64,000 nt of DNA from CAYFSS01 sp964345975 (GCA_964345975.1 CAYFSS010000004.1:41528-105527), one strand, 5' to 3'; positions 7,593 through 17,476 are shown, counted from the first letter of the stretch. Numbers and translations are program-made. The notes: a model not told the origin generated them from the sequence alone.

Positions 7593-9752
7593 ATGCCAAG
7601 AAACTACGCCAGAAAGAACGCTTTCCCCAGAGCCGCCAACCCATATGACCCGGAAGAAGCGCAGCGTTGGCTCGGCAGACCTTTTCGCTGGAGCCTTGCT
7701 CTTCTCAAACCGGTTCGCAAGAACTACACCCTAGCCTTAACGCTCACGATGATCACCTCTGTCCTCTCGCTTTTCCCCTCGATCGCGACAGGCTTGATCG
7801 TCGATGATATTCTCGTTGCCGGAAATTACGAGAATTTTGTCCGCTATGCCTTGATGCTTGGTGGCATTCCTATCCTGCGTGCGATCATGCGGTATGCCTA
7901 TCGAATCCTCTATGAGGACTCTTCACAGTATGCCTTGATAAGACTGCGCGACTCTCTCTATGCGCGTCTCCAGAGTCTTAACCCCGGTTACTATCACGAG
8001 GTTTCCACCGGTGCTCTCATGGCTCGGTTGACGGGTGACCTGGATATGCTGCGGTTCTTCTGGGCCTGGGTCGGATGGACGAGTGTCGAACAAGCCTTAC
8101 TATTTTCTGTTGGTGCCATCTACCTAATGACCATCAATTGGAAATTGACCTTGGCCTGTCTCCTGATTGCCCCCTTCATTGCAATCTTTGCCCAACTCTT
8201 CTCCCAGAAGATCGGACCGCTTTGGTCGAAGGTCCGCGAACAGAGCGAGAACCTCACTTCAGTGGTTCAAGAGAACATCGCTGCGAACAGGATTGTGCGA
8301 GCCTTCGTGCGCCAGCCGTTTGAAATCGAACGATTTGAAAGAGCAAATGCTGCCTTCCGTGATCGCCAATTTGCAACGACAGATATCGGTGCCCGCTATA
8401 TTCCAATCATGAATGCCTTTGCCTCCGCCCTGTCCATCCCGATGATTCTTATCGGCGGTCTCTTGGTCATGAATGGCGATATGTCCTTAGGAGATCTCGT
8501 CACATATAGCGGACTGCTCTTTGTCTTGGAAGGTCCGATGTTTACCCTGGGCTTCCAAATCAATGACCTCAAGCGCGTGGGTACTTCAGCCGATAAGCTG
8601 CTCGAGACGTTGACAGCCAAGCCCGCCGTGGAAGATCCCTTCGTTCAAGCTGAGCTGGAGAAGCGCGAAGCATATCGTAATCACTTCTTGAAACGCCGTG
8701 AAGAACAAGAAATCGCAGCCAAGGATCGCTATCACTGGCGAAAGAATACGGCGACTGCGCTGACTTCTATCGATGAACTGATCCAACGGCGAGCCGGAGC
8801 ACGGCAAGATCTAAGCGTCGGCCTCGATGGTGCGATTCAGTTTGAAAACGTCTCCTTCGGATACGAGCGGCGTGCCAAATCTTACCAGTATGTCTTGAGC
8901 GATTTGAGCTTTAACATTCCTGCCGGATCAACCGTTGGATTCATTGGGCCGACCGGTTCGGGTAAGACGACCATCACACGCTTGATTTCCCGCCTCTATG
9001 ACCCCGATCAAGGCGTGATCCGAATCGACGGTAAGGATCTCCGAGACTACAACCTCCGAGAGCTCCGTAGACAAATTGCGGTCGTCACCCAAGACGTCTT
9101 CCTCTTTTCAGACACCGTCGAAGGCAACATTGCCTTCAGTCAACCGGATCTGGATCAGGTTTCCATTGTCGATTCCGCCAGGATAGCCGTAGCCGACAAT
9201 TTCATCCGCAAGATGAATGAAGGTTACGAAACCATTGTCGGTGAACGTGGTGTGGGCCTATCGGGTGGACAGAAGCAGAGAATCTCGCTTGCTCGTGCCA
9301 TCGCTGCAAACGCTTCTATCCTCATCCTTGATGACACGACGAGTGCCGTCGATCTGGAAACGGACAGAGAAATCCGCGAAAACCTCAGCAAGATGGAGCC
9401 TCTCAATCGCTCCATCCCACAGACCACGCTCATCATTGCCTCGCGAATTGCTTCGCTACGGAACTGTGATCGGATCTTCGTCCTGGACCAAGGTCACCTG
9501 ATCGAAGAAGGAACCCACGAAGAACTGGTCCGGTATGGGGGCATTTACCATGAGATCTATCAAATGCAGCTGGGTCAGAGTCGGAAAATCGCAGCTCAAA
9601 TGCACCAAGCCCATGCAAAATCTGTTGCGCAGGATCCTGAGACTGACGTTGCGTCAGACCCTACGGAGACCCCTCCCGATCCGACGGACGTAAACCCCGA
9701 ACAAGTTATCGCGATATCCCAAACCGAGGAGGTGCGAGATGGCAAGAAATAG
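7593..9752 (+). CDS. Heterodimeric ABC exporter, subunit with degenerate nucleotide site
   Basis: 719 residues: six-helix exporter domain (about 40-340) and ATPase domain (about 420-660). Walker A is GPTGSGKTT and the signature LSGGQ is intact, but the Walker B end is LILDDT (Asp for the catalytic Glu) and the switch His of the H-loop is Ser (IIASRI). The subunit thus supplies a good signature to the partner's active site but has a poor one itself, as in BmrCD/LmrCD-type pairs. A charged insert of about 70 residues lies between the two domains, and a Pro/Asp-rich tail of ~50 residues follows. GGAGG precedes ATG 7593. Overlaps the next gene by 14 nt. Substrate unknown; drugs or lipids are typical. 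Confidence 0.92.
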   Translation: MPRNYARKNAFPRAANPYDPEEAQRWLGRPFRWSLALLKPVRKNYTLALTLTMITSVLSLFPSIATGLIVDDILVAGNYENFVRYALMLGGIPILRAIMRYAYRILYEDSSQYALIRLRDSLYARLQSLNPGYYHEVSTGALMARLTGDLDMLRFFWAWVGWTSVEQALLFSVGAIYLMTINWKLTLACLLIAPFIAIFAQLFSQKIGPLWSKVREQSENLTSVVQENIAANRIVRAFVRQPFEIERFERANAAFRDRQFATTDIGARYIPIMNAFASALSIPMILIGGLLVMNGDMSLGDLVTYSGLLFVLEGPMFTLGFQINDLKRVGTSADKLLETLTAKPAVEDPFVQAELEKREAYRNHFLKRREEQEIAAKDRYHWRKNTATALTSIDELIQRRAGARQDLSVGLDGAIQFENVSFGYERRAKSYQYVLSDLSFNIPAGSTVGFIGPTGSGKTTITRLISRLYDPDQGVIRIDGKDLRDYNLRELRRQIAVVTQDVFLFSDTVEGNIAFSQPDLDQVSIVDSARIAVADNFIRKMNEGYETIVGERGVGLSGGQKQRISLARAIAANASILILDDTTSAVDLETDREIRENLSKMEPLNRSIPQTTLIIASRIASLRNCDRIFVLDQGHLIEEGTHEELVRYGGIYHEIYQMQLGQSRKIAAQMHQAHAKSVAQDPETDVASDPTETPPDPTDVNPEQVIAISQTEEVRDGKK

Positions 9753-11556
9753 ATTTGATGTAGATGAAGTTCTCGTCGAAGAATTTAACGTTGCCCAGCT
9801 AAAGCGCATCACAGATTACATCAAGCCTTATAAGAAGACGCTCATCACGACCATCTTTTTTATGTTGATCAGTGCGGCACTATCGCAGGTACCTCCTCTC
9901 TTAATGCGCCGTGCCATCAACGAGGCCATCCCGAATCAGAATCGTATCTTGCTCTTCATCCTGACAGGGATCTACCTCTTCATCATTCTTATCGGCGCTA
10001 TTTTCACCCGATACCGCATGCGCAGCATGAACCGAGTCGGTCAGTCCATCATCCACGATCTTCGTCTCGACATGTTCGAACATCTGCAGCAATTGGCTTT
10101 TAATTACTTTGATACCAGACCTCACGGTAGGATCTTGACGCGGATCATGAACTACGTGAACTCCATCTCGGACTTGCTGTCGAACGGGATCGTTAACTTC
10201 GCCGTCGATACGTTCACTCTCGTCATCATCTTGATCTATATGTTCCTGATGGATCCGCTCCTGACGCTCTATGCCCTGTCAGGAGTTCCTGTCATGGTCG
10301 TCATCATCTTTCTCCTGAAACACTCTCAGAGGAAGGCACAGCAGTTCCTCAACATGAAGAGCTCCAATCTCAATGCTTACACCCAAGAGAGCTTGGACGG
10401 TATGCAGATTACGCAGCTCTTTGCTCGTGAGGACATCAATGCCGAAATCAGTCACGGACTTGGTGCGCAGTATCGCAAGGCTTGGTTACGCTCGAGCCGC
10501 CTCAACAACATCCTCTGGCCTACGGTGGATACAATCTCGCATCTCACAGTCCTTGCACTCTATACCGGCTTCGCCTTCTGGCTGCGCTCACGCTACCCCG
10601 GCGACATTGGTATCGGTACCGTCGTAGCCTTCAGCTCGTATGTTTGGCGGTTCTGGAACCCCATCATCAACTTGGCGAACTTCTATAACCAGCTCCTCAG
10701 CGGTGCTTCATATCTGGAGCGCATCTTTGAATTCCTCGACGAAGAAGTCGAGATCAAAGACAAACCGGATGCAATCTCCCTCCCTGAAATCACCGGAAAA
10801 ATTGAATTTAAGGATGTCGACTTTGCGTATGACCCGGGCGTGTATATCTTAAAGAACATGTCGTTCACCATCGAAGCAGGTCAAACCATCGCGATCGTAG
10901 GCGCTACGGGTGCCGGCAAGACCACCATCGTCAATCTCATTTCTCGCTTCTACAATGTGACCGATGGCGAGATCCTCCTCGATGGCTATAACATCGACGA
11001 TGTCCAGATCGATAGCCTACGTAAACACATGGGCATCATGCTGCAAGATCCGTACCTCTTCCCCGGCACGATCATGGAAAATATTCGCTACGGACGCCTC
11101 GAAGCAACGGACGAGGAGTGTATCGCAGCGGCTGAAGCTGTCCATGCCGACTTCTTCATCCGTCAGCATCCGGACGGCTATGAAACCAAGATCCAAGAGA
11201 AGGGAGCCGGAGTCTCAGCCGGTGAACGTCAGCTCATCTCCTTTGCCCGAGTTCTTCTTTCCGATCCGGCGCTCTTCATCCTCGATGAGGCTACAAGCTC
11301 TATCGATACCCAAACCGAGGTCCTCCTCCAGTCAGCGATTGAGCGCATCAGTCAGAATCGAACATCATTTGTCATCGCACACCGTCTCTCTACCATCCAA
11401 AACGCGGATCGCATCTTCTACATCGGTAAGAATGGGATCGAAGAAGACGGAAGCCACGAAGAGCTGTTAACTCTAGGTGGCTCCTATGCTGCACTCTATC
11501 GCAGCCAAATTGAAGAGATTGCTCTCAGTGAAGATGCCGAGGCTTATCTAGCGTAA
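9739..11556 (+). CDS. Heterodimeric ABC exporter, catalytically complete subunit
   Basis: 605 residues with exporter transmembrane domain (about 25-325) and ATPase domain. Walker A GATGAGKTT, Walker B FILDEATSS with the catalytic Glu, and switch His in VIAHRLST are complete; the signature is altered to VSAGER instead of LSGGQ. That is the complement of the preceding gene: the composite site made of this Walker A/B and the partner's LSGGQ is the active one. AGGAGG lies inside the end of the upstream gene, giving coupled translation. The stop overlaps the end of prmA on the other strand by 9 bp. Confidence 0.92.
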   Translation: MARNRFDVDEVLVEEFNVAQLKRITDYIKPYKKTLITTIFFMLISAALSQVPPLLMRRAINEAIPNQNRILLFILTGIYLFIILIGAIFTRYRMRSMNRVGQSIIHDLRLDMFEHLQQLAFNYFDTRPHGRILTRIMNYVNSISDLLSNGIVNFAVDTFTLVIILIYMFLMDPLLTLYALSGVPVMVVIIFLLKHSQRKAQQFLNMKSSNLNAYTQESLDGMQITQLFAREDINAEISHGLGAQYRKAWLRSSRLNNILWPTVDTISHLTVLALYTGFAFWLRSRYPGDIGIGTVVAFSSYVWRFWNPIINLANFYNQLLSGASYLERIFEFLDEEVEIKDKPDAISLPEITGKIEFKDVDFAYDPGVYILKNMSFTIEAGQTIAIVGATGAGKTTIVNLISRFYNVTDGEILLDGYNIDDVQIDSLRKHMGIMLQDPYLFPGTIMENIRYGRLEATDEECIAAAEAVHADFFIRQHPDGYETKIQEKGAGVSAGERQLISFARVLLSDPALFILDEATSSIDTQTEVLLQSAIERISQNRTSFVIAHRLSTIQNADRIFYIGKNGIEEDGSHEELLTLGGSYAALYRSQIEEIALSEDAEAYLA

Positions 11557-12603
11557 AATTCGCAACAAAAGCCACCCCGTCCATTCCTCATCTTCCAGTT
11601 CTTTCTCGATCGTGAATTTAGAGTCCTCGATGGCAGCCCGCCACTCGGGGGCTCTTTCCGTTGTGACGCCTGACACCAGGAGGTAGCCTCCCGGTTTAAC
11701 CTCACCTTCATACGCTTCTAAGAGATCCAGATGCAGCGAGAGAATAAGATTGCTGATGAGGAAATCATAGGGACCCGGGACATCTTTGAGCTCCCCGGCC
11801 TTGACATCGATATGACCCAGCTCGTTATCGCGCAGATTATCTGCGGCGGTTTCCGCAGCTCGGGGGTCGAGGTCGATCGCAAGAATCTTATCGTCATCAC
11901 GGCCTAATTTTGCAGCGATCATGGCTAAGATTCCGGAACCACAGCCAAGGTCCAGGATGGACCATGGCTCATGGCGATCGTTGCCATAAAGCAGTCCGTC
12001 GATCAGCCGAGCGGCGATCCGGGTCGAGGCATGTTCGCCCGTGCCGAAGGCTGAGCCTGCATCCAGTGTGATGATTTGCTTATCAGGGCGTGCTTCAGCG
12101 GTCAGCCATGATGGACGGATCGTGATGTGGTCCGATATATCGAAGACTTGGAAATACGTCTTCCAAGCTTCCTCCCAGTCTTTTGCTTGCACCCACGAAA
12201 AATGGCTCTCGCCCTCCTCTTCGAGGTTAAAGATCTTGAGAATCTCTAGGCGATCTCGCTCGAAGACTGTCTCGGCAGTTCTCGGAGGATAAGCTTGATT
12301 GGGGCAAGCACTTTCATCAAAGCTCATCCCGGGATTAACATCGAGAGCCGATCGGTATGGCTCATAGAAGCAGATCTTGCCATCTCTGACGGCAAACCAT
12401 GCCATGACTTGGGCCAAATCACCAAAGTGATCGAAACCATCAGGATCATGGAAGATCGTGGCATCGCCTTGCTGCAGGAAATCCCTGTAAGCTTCAGGAT
12501 CTTGAACCGCCGTTCCGAGTGAACCGCGCGCTTGCATGCGAAATTCCATGGCTTCTGCCATGAGCGGTGGACAAAGAATCTCTACGGCGTAGTATTGTTT
12601 CAT
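11548..12603 (-). CDS. prmA: Ribosomal protein L11 methyltransferase
   Basis: A SAM-dependent methyltransferase for ribosomal protein L11. The PrmA block FGTGEHAST (substrate/SAM contact) is followed by the class I motif ILDLGCGSGIL, the acidic end of strand 2 in AIDLDPRA, and SNLILS, matching the motif IV region. At 351 residues it is longer than most family members, with an extended N-terminal L11-recognition region. ATG 12603 overlaps the dnaJ stop (ATGA), so it belongs to the heat-shock operon, a common clostridial arrangement. Cytoplasmic. Confidence 0.93.
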   Translation of the reverse strand: MKQYYAVEILCPPLMAEAMEFRMQARGSLGTAVQDPEAYRDFLQQGDATIFHDPDGFDHFGDLAQVMAWFAVRDGKICFYEPYRSALDVNPGMSFDESACPNQAYPPRTAETVFERDRLEILKIFNLEEEGESHFSWVQAKDWEEAWKTYFQVFDISDHITIRPSWLTAEARPDKQIITLDAGSAFGTGEHASTRIAARLIDGLLYGNDRHEPWSILDLGCGSGILAMIAAKLGRDDDKILAIDLDPRAAETAADNLRDNELGHIDVKAGELKDVPGPYDFLISNLILSLHLDLLEAYEGEVKPGGYLLVSGVTTERAPEWRAAIEDSKFTIEKELEDEEWTGWLLLRILR

Positions 12604-13766
12604 CTAAATAAGTCCTTCAATCTCGAGAAGAAACTCGTGTTCTCCTCGTAATTATTGGGCTCAGTTCCTTCATCGAAGATACGGATCTGCTCTTTCTGCT
12701 CTTCACTTAAGTTGCGAGGAACTTCGAGTTTCACCGTTGCGTAATGGTCGCCTCGACGCTGAGGATTGTTGACTTGAGGAATACCCTTGCCGGCCAACTT
12801 GATGGTCGCTCCGGGCTGAGTTCCCTCCTTCAGACGGTACTTCTCAGGACCGTCGATGGTCGGCAAATCGATCTCTTCGCCAAGGGCTGCTTCACCGAAC
12901 GTAACGGGCACTTCACAGTAGCTATCGTTCCCGCGTCGGGTGAAGACAGGGTGAGGGCGAATCTGGATTCTGACATAGAGGTCTCCGGCGGGTCCGCCAT
13001 TTACACCTGCATCCCCCTTACCACGGACAGTCAGTGCATTCCCTTGATCGATCCCGGCGGGGATCTTTACGCGGATTGACTCCGATTTCTCGACTCTGCC
13101 TTCACCGTGGCAGACAGAACAAGGGGTCGGGATAATCTGGCCGGTACCATGACAGGTATGGCATGCCCGCTCAGTCATTGCAATCCCGAAGATTGTTTGA
13201 CTTTGCTCTTGGATACGTCCGGTTCCCTGACAGGTAGAACAGGTTTCGACAGACGTGCCGGGCTCGGCTTTTGAGCCGTCACAGTGATCACAAACCTCGA
13301 AGCGACGAACTTGGATACGCTCTTCTGTACCGAAAGCTGCTTCCATGAAGTCCAACGCCAGACGATATTCCAGGTCACGACCCCGTCGCGGAGCTCTGGC
13401 TTGTTGCGCAGCACTTGCACCCCGTCCGCCGAAGCCTCCGAAACCGCCTCCGAAACCGCCAAAACCACCGCCGAAGAGATCGTTCAGGATATCGCTGAAA
13501 TCTACTCCACCGGCTTGACTCCAATTAAAGCCTTGGCCGTCAGCCGCAGCATGACCGAAGCGATCGTACTGCTGACGTTTCTCAGGATCAGACAAGATAG
13601 CGTAGGCCTCGTTCACTTCCTTGAACTTTGCTTCGGCCGTTTCGTCGTCGGGATTGAGGTCGGGGTGGTGAGCCTTCGCCTTCTTGCGAAAAGCCCGCTT
13701 GAGTTCATCGTCTGTTGCACCACGCTCGACGCCCAGAACCTCATAGTAATCGCGTTTCTCCGCCAT
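12600..13766 (-). CDS. dnaJ: Chaperone protein DnaJ
   Basis: 388 residues, full type I Hsp40: J domain (1-70) with HPD in AHHPDLN, Gly/Phe-rich linker (GGGFGGFGG), zinc region with four CxxCxG modules (CDHCDG, CSTCQG, CHTCHG, CSVCHG) and C-terminal substrate-binding domains. It stimulates DnaK ATPase and delivers substrates. GGAGG lies 10 nt before ATG 13766. It is separated from dnaK by 111 bp carrying a strong hairpin, and overlaps prmA by ATGA. The open frame on the opposite strand here is a shadow. Confidence 0.97.
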   Translation of the reverse strand: MAEKRDYYEVLGVERGATDDELKRAFRKKAKAHHPDLNPDDETAEAKFKEVNEAYAILSDPEKRQQYDRFGHAAADGQGFNWSQAGGVDFSDILNDLFGGGFGGFGGGFGGFGGRGASAAQQARAPRRGRDLEYRLALDFMEAAFGTEERIQVRRFEVCDHCDGSKAEPGTSVETCSTCQGTGRIQEQSQTIFGIAMTERACHTCHGTGQIIPTPCSVCHGEGRVEKSESIRVKIPAGIDQGNALTVRGKGDAGVNGGPAGDLYVRIQIRPHPVFTRRGNDSYCEVPVTFGEAALGEEIDLPTIDGPEKYRLKEGTQPGATIKLAGKGIPQVNNPQRRGDHYATVKLEVPRNLSEEQKEQIRIFDEGTEPNNYEENTSFFSRLKDLFR

Positions 13767-13803
13767 CTACGCTATGCCTCCTCTAATATGCTTACAAACA
13801 GGC

Positions 13804-13834
13804 GAAATCCTGCGGATTGCTCCGTCAGGATTTC
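13804..13834 (-). promoter_or_regulatory. Stem-loop between dnaK and dnaJ
   Basis: GAAATCCTG pairs with CAGGATTTC, and CGGA with TCCG inside it, giving a 13-bp stem with one bulged base and a 4-nt loop. There is no T tract on the minus strand, so an RNA-processing or stability element is more likely than a full terminator. Confidence 0.6.
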
Positions 13835-13877
13835 AACCATCTATACACCAAAACAAATGATTAAACCGTTAAACGAC

Positions 13878-15734
13878 TTACTGATTATCCGTCCCGTCTT
13901 CGGTCTCAAAATCCGCCTCGTAAGTCCCGCTACCTTGATCGGCACCCGTACCACCGGCCGGACCTTGCCCACCGTCAGGACCTGCAGAACCTGCTGCATC
14001 TTGCGCCGTCTGATAGAGCTTCTCACTCACACTGTAGAAGGCTTGACGCAAAGTTTCCGTCTTCTCTTTAATGATCTCAACATCATCACCCTCAAGTGCC
14101 GATTGAAGATCCGTGCGAGCAGACTCGATCGAAGACTTATCCTCTGCGCTGAGGTTCTCACCCAGATCATCCATGGACTTCTGAGTTTGATAGAGGAGCG
14201 AATCTGCCTGGTTTCTGGCTTCAACAGAATCTTTGCGCTTCTGATCCTCTTCTGCGAACTGTTCAGCTTCCTTCACAGCCTTATCGATCTCATCCTCTGA
14301 AAGGTTGGACGATGCTGTAATCGTAATCTTCTGTTCTTTGCCTGTTCCCTTGTCTTGAGCAGAAACATGAACGATACCGTTAGCATCGATGTCGAAGCTG
14401 ACTTCAATCTGCGGGATTCCTCTAGGAGCAGGTGCAATACCGTCCAAGATGAAGTTACCTAAAGTCTTGTTCTGGCCAGCCATGGATCTCTCACCTTGGA
14501 GAACATGGACTTCAACTTGCGTTTGTCCATCAGCTGCTGTTGAGAAGATCTGTGAACGCTTGGTAGGGATTGTTGTATTGCGCTCAATGATTCGCGTCAT
14601 AACGCCACCCATTGTCTCAATCCCGAGGGAGAGGGGGGTGACATCCAAGAGAACCAAACCGGTGACATCACCGCTAAGAACCCCTGCCTGGATAGCAGCA
14701 CCAATGGCAACACACTCATCCGGGTTGATACCCTTGAAAGGCTCTTGGTTGAAGAACGTCTGGACTGCATTTTGAACAGCAGGAATACGGGTTGAACCAC
14801 CCACAAGAAGAATCTTATCGATTTCGTTCTTGGCCAGACCACTATCGGTCAGCGCTTGGCGAACCGGCTTCATGCTTTCTTCAACAAGATCGGAGGTAAG
14901 TTCTTCGAACTTAGCGCGCGTCAGGTTGAAATCCAAGTGCTTGGTGCCTTGAGCATCGGCTGTGATGAAAGGCAGGTTGATATTGCTGGATTGGAGCCCG
15001 GACAATTCAATCTTGGCTTTCTCAGCTGCATCAAAGAGTCTTTGCATGGCCATACGATCCTGACGTAGGTCGATGCCCTGCTCCTTACGGAACTCATCGA
15101 CGAGCCAGTCTACAATCTTGGCATCGAAGTCATCACCGCCAAGACGGTTGTTGCCGTTGGTTGCGAGAACTTCAAAGACACCGTCACCGATTTCGAGGAT
15201 AGAGACGTCGAAGGTACCGCCACCCAAGTCAAAGACTAGGATCTTCTGGTCGGCTTCTTTGTCCAAACCATAAGCAAGCGCAGCTGCCGTCGGCTCGTTG
15301 ATAATACGCAAGACTTCGAGGCCGGCGATACGACCGGCGTCCTTCGTGGCCTGACGCTGTGCATCGCTGAAATACGCAGGGACGGTGATGACCGCTTGCT
15401 GAACACTCTCGCCCAGATAAGCTTCCGCATCCGTCTTTAATTTTTGCAGAATCATCGCAGAAATTTCTTGTGGCGTGTACGCCTTATCGTTGATCTGAAT
15501 CTTCTTATCAGATCCCATATCGCGCTTGATGGATTGAATTGTCCGATCCGGGTTCGTCACCGCTTGACGCTTGGCAACTTGTCCCACGAGACGCTCACCA
15601 TCATTGGTGAAAGCAACGACCGAAGCCGTCGTTCTATTTCCCTCCGGATTTGGAATAACGACAGGTTCTCCACCTTCAATAACAGCGACAACCGAATTCG
15701 TCGTTCCTAAATCGATACCGATAACTTTACTCAT
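13878..15734 (-). CDS. dnaK: Chaperone protein DnaK (Hsp70)
   Basis: 618 residues. N-terminal ATPase domain with IGIDLGTTNSV, the phosphate-2 block FDLGGGTFD and VGGSTRIP; conserved linker VLLDVTPLSLGIE; substrate-binding domain; helical lid; and a Gly-rich acidic tail (GGTGADQGSG). ATP-driven cytoplasmic folding chaperone working with DnaJ and GrpE from the same operon. ATG 15734 follows GGGAGG. Regulated by HrcA through the CIRCE element upstream of hrcA. Confidence 0.98.
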   Translation of the reverse strand: MSKVIGIDLGTTNSVVAVIEGGEPVVIPNPEGNRTTASVVAFTNDGERLVGQVAKRQAVTNPDRTIQSIKRDMGSDKKIQINDKAYTPQEISAMILQKLKTDAEAYLGESVQQAVITVPAYFSDAQRQATKDAGRIAGLEVLRIINEPTAAALAYGLDKEADQKILVFDLGGGTFDVSILEIGDGVFEVLATNGNNRLGGDDFDAKIVDWLVDEFRKEQGIDLRQDRMAMQRLFDAAEKAKIELSGLQSSNINLPFITADAQGTKHLDFNLTRAKFEELTSDLVEESMKPVRQALTDSGLAKNEIDKILLVGGSTRIPAVQNAVQTFFNQEPFKGINPDECVAIGAAIQAGVLSGDVTGLVLLDVTPLSLGIETMGGVMTRIIERNTTIPTKRSQIFSTAADGQTQVEVHVLQGERSMAGQNKTLGNFILDGIAPAPRGIPQIEVSFDIDANGIVHVSAQDKGTGKEQKITITASSNLSEDEIDKAVKEAEQFAEEDQKRKDSVEARNQADSLLYQTQKSMDDLGENLSAEDKSSIESARTDLQSALEGDDVEIIKEKTETLRQAFYSVSEKLYQTAQDAAGSAGPDGGQGPAGGTGADQGSGTYEADFETEDGTDNQ

Positions 15735-15749
15735 CTTCTAACCTCCCGA

Positions 15750-15783
15750 AAGACAGGATCTCTTTAACGATTAGGCCTGTCTT
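15750..15783 (-). promoter_or_regulatory. Stem-loop between grpE and dnaK
   Basis: AAGACAGG (15750-15757) and CCTGTCTT (15776-15783) form an 8-bp stem that includes part of the grpE stop codon and ends just before the dnaK ribosome binding site. Without a T run it may set the relative level of DnaK and GrpE; this is inference. Confidence 0.45.
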
Positions 15784-16393
15784 AATTTGCAACTTTGACA
15801 ACACTATGGCGAAGCACTTGATCGCCCCGCTTATACCCGGCTTGGAAGACTTCAACAATCTCACCGGAGCCGTACGCTTCATCTTCTATATGGAGAACCG
15901 CAGCATGTAGCTCCGGATCAAAACTCTCACCTAAGGCAGGGATCTCTTGGACGCCAAAACGGTCCAGAACCTCATTTGCTTGTTTCCTCACAAGATCCAA
16001 ACCGGCGAGCATTGCTTCTTTCTCTTCACATATGAGCTCCGCAATCGAGTCCTGAGCTCGCTGAAGATTATCAAGCACGGGGAGCCAAGCACCAATAACG
16101 TCGGCAACACTCTGATCATAGAGTCTAGCCTTCTCAGTTTTTGTCCGCCGTTTAAAATTCTCAAACTCGGCTTGCATTCTCAACTGCTTGTCCTTGAGAT
16201 CAGAGATCTCATCCTGCAGCCCGGCCACAACCTTCGCTTGCTCGTCGACCGCTTGTTCACTGTCGACCTGTTCTTCAACGGTTTGTTCCCTCGGTTCGTT
16301 CTCGGATGCTTGTTCGTCGAGCTTAACCTCGCTGTCGTTTGCTCCTGCGAGCTGCTCGTCTGCTTGATCCGCCTTACGCTTCTTCCTTGCCAC
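15782..16393 (-). CDS. grpE: Nucleotide exchange factor GrpE
   Basis: 203 residues. A long acidic, Gln/Glu-rich N-terminus (about 1-60) precedes the coiled coil (LQDEISDLKDKQLRMQAEFENF) and the beta domain ending VLRHSVVKVAN, which matches the family's C-terminal signature. It releases ADP from DnaK. The start is GTG 16393 after GAGGAGG. It lies 13 bp after hrcA. Confidence 0.95.
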   Translation of the reverse strand: MARKKRKADQADEQLAGANDSEVKLDEQASENEPREQTVEEQVDSEQAVDEQAKVVAGLQDEISDLKDKQLRMQAEFENFKRRTKTEKARLYDQSVADVIGAWLPVLDNLQRAQDSIAELICEEKEAMLAGLDLVRKQANEVLDRFGVQEIPALGESFDPELHAAVLHIEDEAYGSGEIVEVFQAGYKRGDQVLRHSVVKVAN

Positions 16394-16406
16394 CCTAACC
16401 TCCTCG

Positions 16407-17453
16407 TCAATCGTCCCCTAGAGCGTATTTCTCCAGGATCGTGTTGAACATCTTTTGTACAAAAGCCACCCGCCGAATCACATCGCGATAGGCCATTCTT
16501 CTTGGCCCCAAGATCGCTAAATAACCTCGGCTTCCCGACTCCATCTGATATCGCATCCCCAGAAGCGTACAATCCTGGAGCTCCGTCGAACTCAGGTCAC
16601 TTCCGATGCGGATAAAATACTCTCCCGATTCCGTAAGTCCTTGGGCGAGATAATCTGTCATCGTATCTTTCGACTTGAAGTAATCCAGAATTTCTACTGC
16701 TCTTTCGGCATCCTGGAATTCCGGCTGCCTAAAGAGGTTCGCCAAGCCCTCTAAATAAAGGACATAATCGAGCGCTTCCTCAGCGGTCCGTAAGATATCC
16801 TCCGTGAGCGACATCGCCAATTTCTCAGGAACCCCGGCTTCTACCGCCAAGCCAAAGATTGTGTCGAATGTCATGGCTGACAAACGCCGTCCAGTGTAAC
16901 AAATCTTCAACAATCTGTTGAATCGCTCGAGGGTCCCGTCTGACAAGGCGTCCTGCAATCGAATCTGTTTATCCTGTAATAAGCCGCCTTTAAGCACGAG
17001 GAGCAGGAGCAACCTTCGGGGCTGGATCTCAACGAACTGAATCTGATCGATGCTTAGCTCATCCGCTTGAGGACTTAATGCTAAGGCCGTGTATCCGGTA
17101 AAATCAGCCAAACTTAGAGCTGCCTGGCGCAGGAGACCGTCGAAATCTTCAAAGGACCGGCTTAACTCAGCCTTGACGTAACTCGAGTCAAACGAGTTGA
17201 CGCGTGGTGTTCCTCTTTCAAGCAAATGCGCGACATACGTTCTATAGCCAAGATCCGAAGGAACACGGCCTGAAGATGTATGAAGTTGGAGAAGATATCC
17301 CTGAGCTTCCAGTTCTGCCATTTCATTACGTACGGTGGCAGAGCTGACGCCGATAGGATACTTACGGACAATGGCATTCGAGCCGACCGGTTCACACGTT
17401 GCGGCATATTCCTCGACCACAGCTCCTAAGATTGTCAATTGACGTTCTGTCAT
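16407..17453 (-). CDS. hrcA: Heat-inducible transcription repressor HrcA
   Basis: 348 residues from ATG 17453, which follows AAGGAGGAG; the frame is open to 17483. The N-terminal winged helix (MTERQLTILGAVVEEY, GVSSATVRNEMAELE, GYLLQLHTSSGRVPSD) is diagnostic. HrcA binds CIRCE and represses the class I heat-shock genes until GroEL activity falls. First gene of hrcA-grpE-dnaK-dnaJ-prmA. The operator lies 24 bp upstream of the start codon, so it represses its own operon. Confidence 0.97.
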   Translation of the reverse strand: MTERQLTILGAVVEEYAATCEPVGSNAIVRKYPIGVSSATVRNEMAELEAQGYLLQLHTSSGRVPSDLGYRTYVAHLLERGTPRVNSFDSSYVKAELSRSFEDFDGLLRQAALSLADFTGYTALALSPQADELSIDQIQFVEIQPRRLLLLLVLKGGLLQDKQIRLQDALSDGTLERFNRLLKICYTGRRLSAMTFDTIFGLAVEAGVPEKLAMSLTEDILRTAEEALDYVLYLEGLANLFRQPEFQDAERAVEILDYFKSKDTMTDYLAQGLTESGEYFIRIGSDLSSTELQDCTLLGMRYQMESGSRGYLAILGPRRMAYRDVIRRVAFVQKMFNTILEKYALGDD

Positions 17454-17476
17454 GAGACTCCTCCTTCTACATAAAA

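Noticed and set aside
10964..11470. A 168-codon frame inside the second ABC subunit
   Set aside because: Shifted-frame shadow of the ATPase domain, Ser/Arg-rich, with no start signal.
13284..14300. A 338-codon open frame on the plus strand opposite dnaJ and dnaK
   Set aside because: It lies opposite strongly conserved genes in their codon register, has no ribosome binding site and its product shows no domain.
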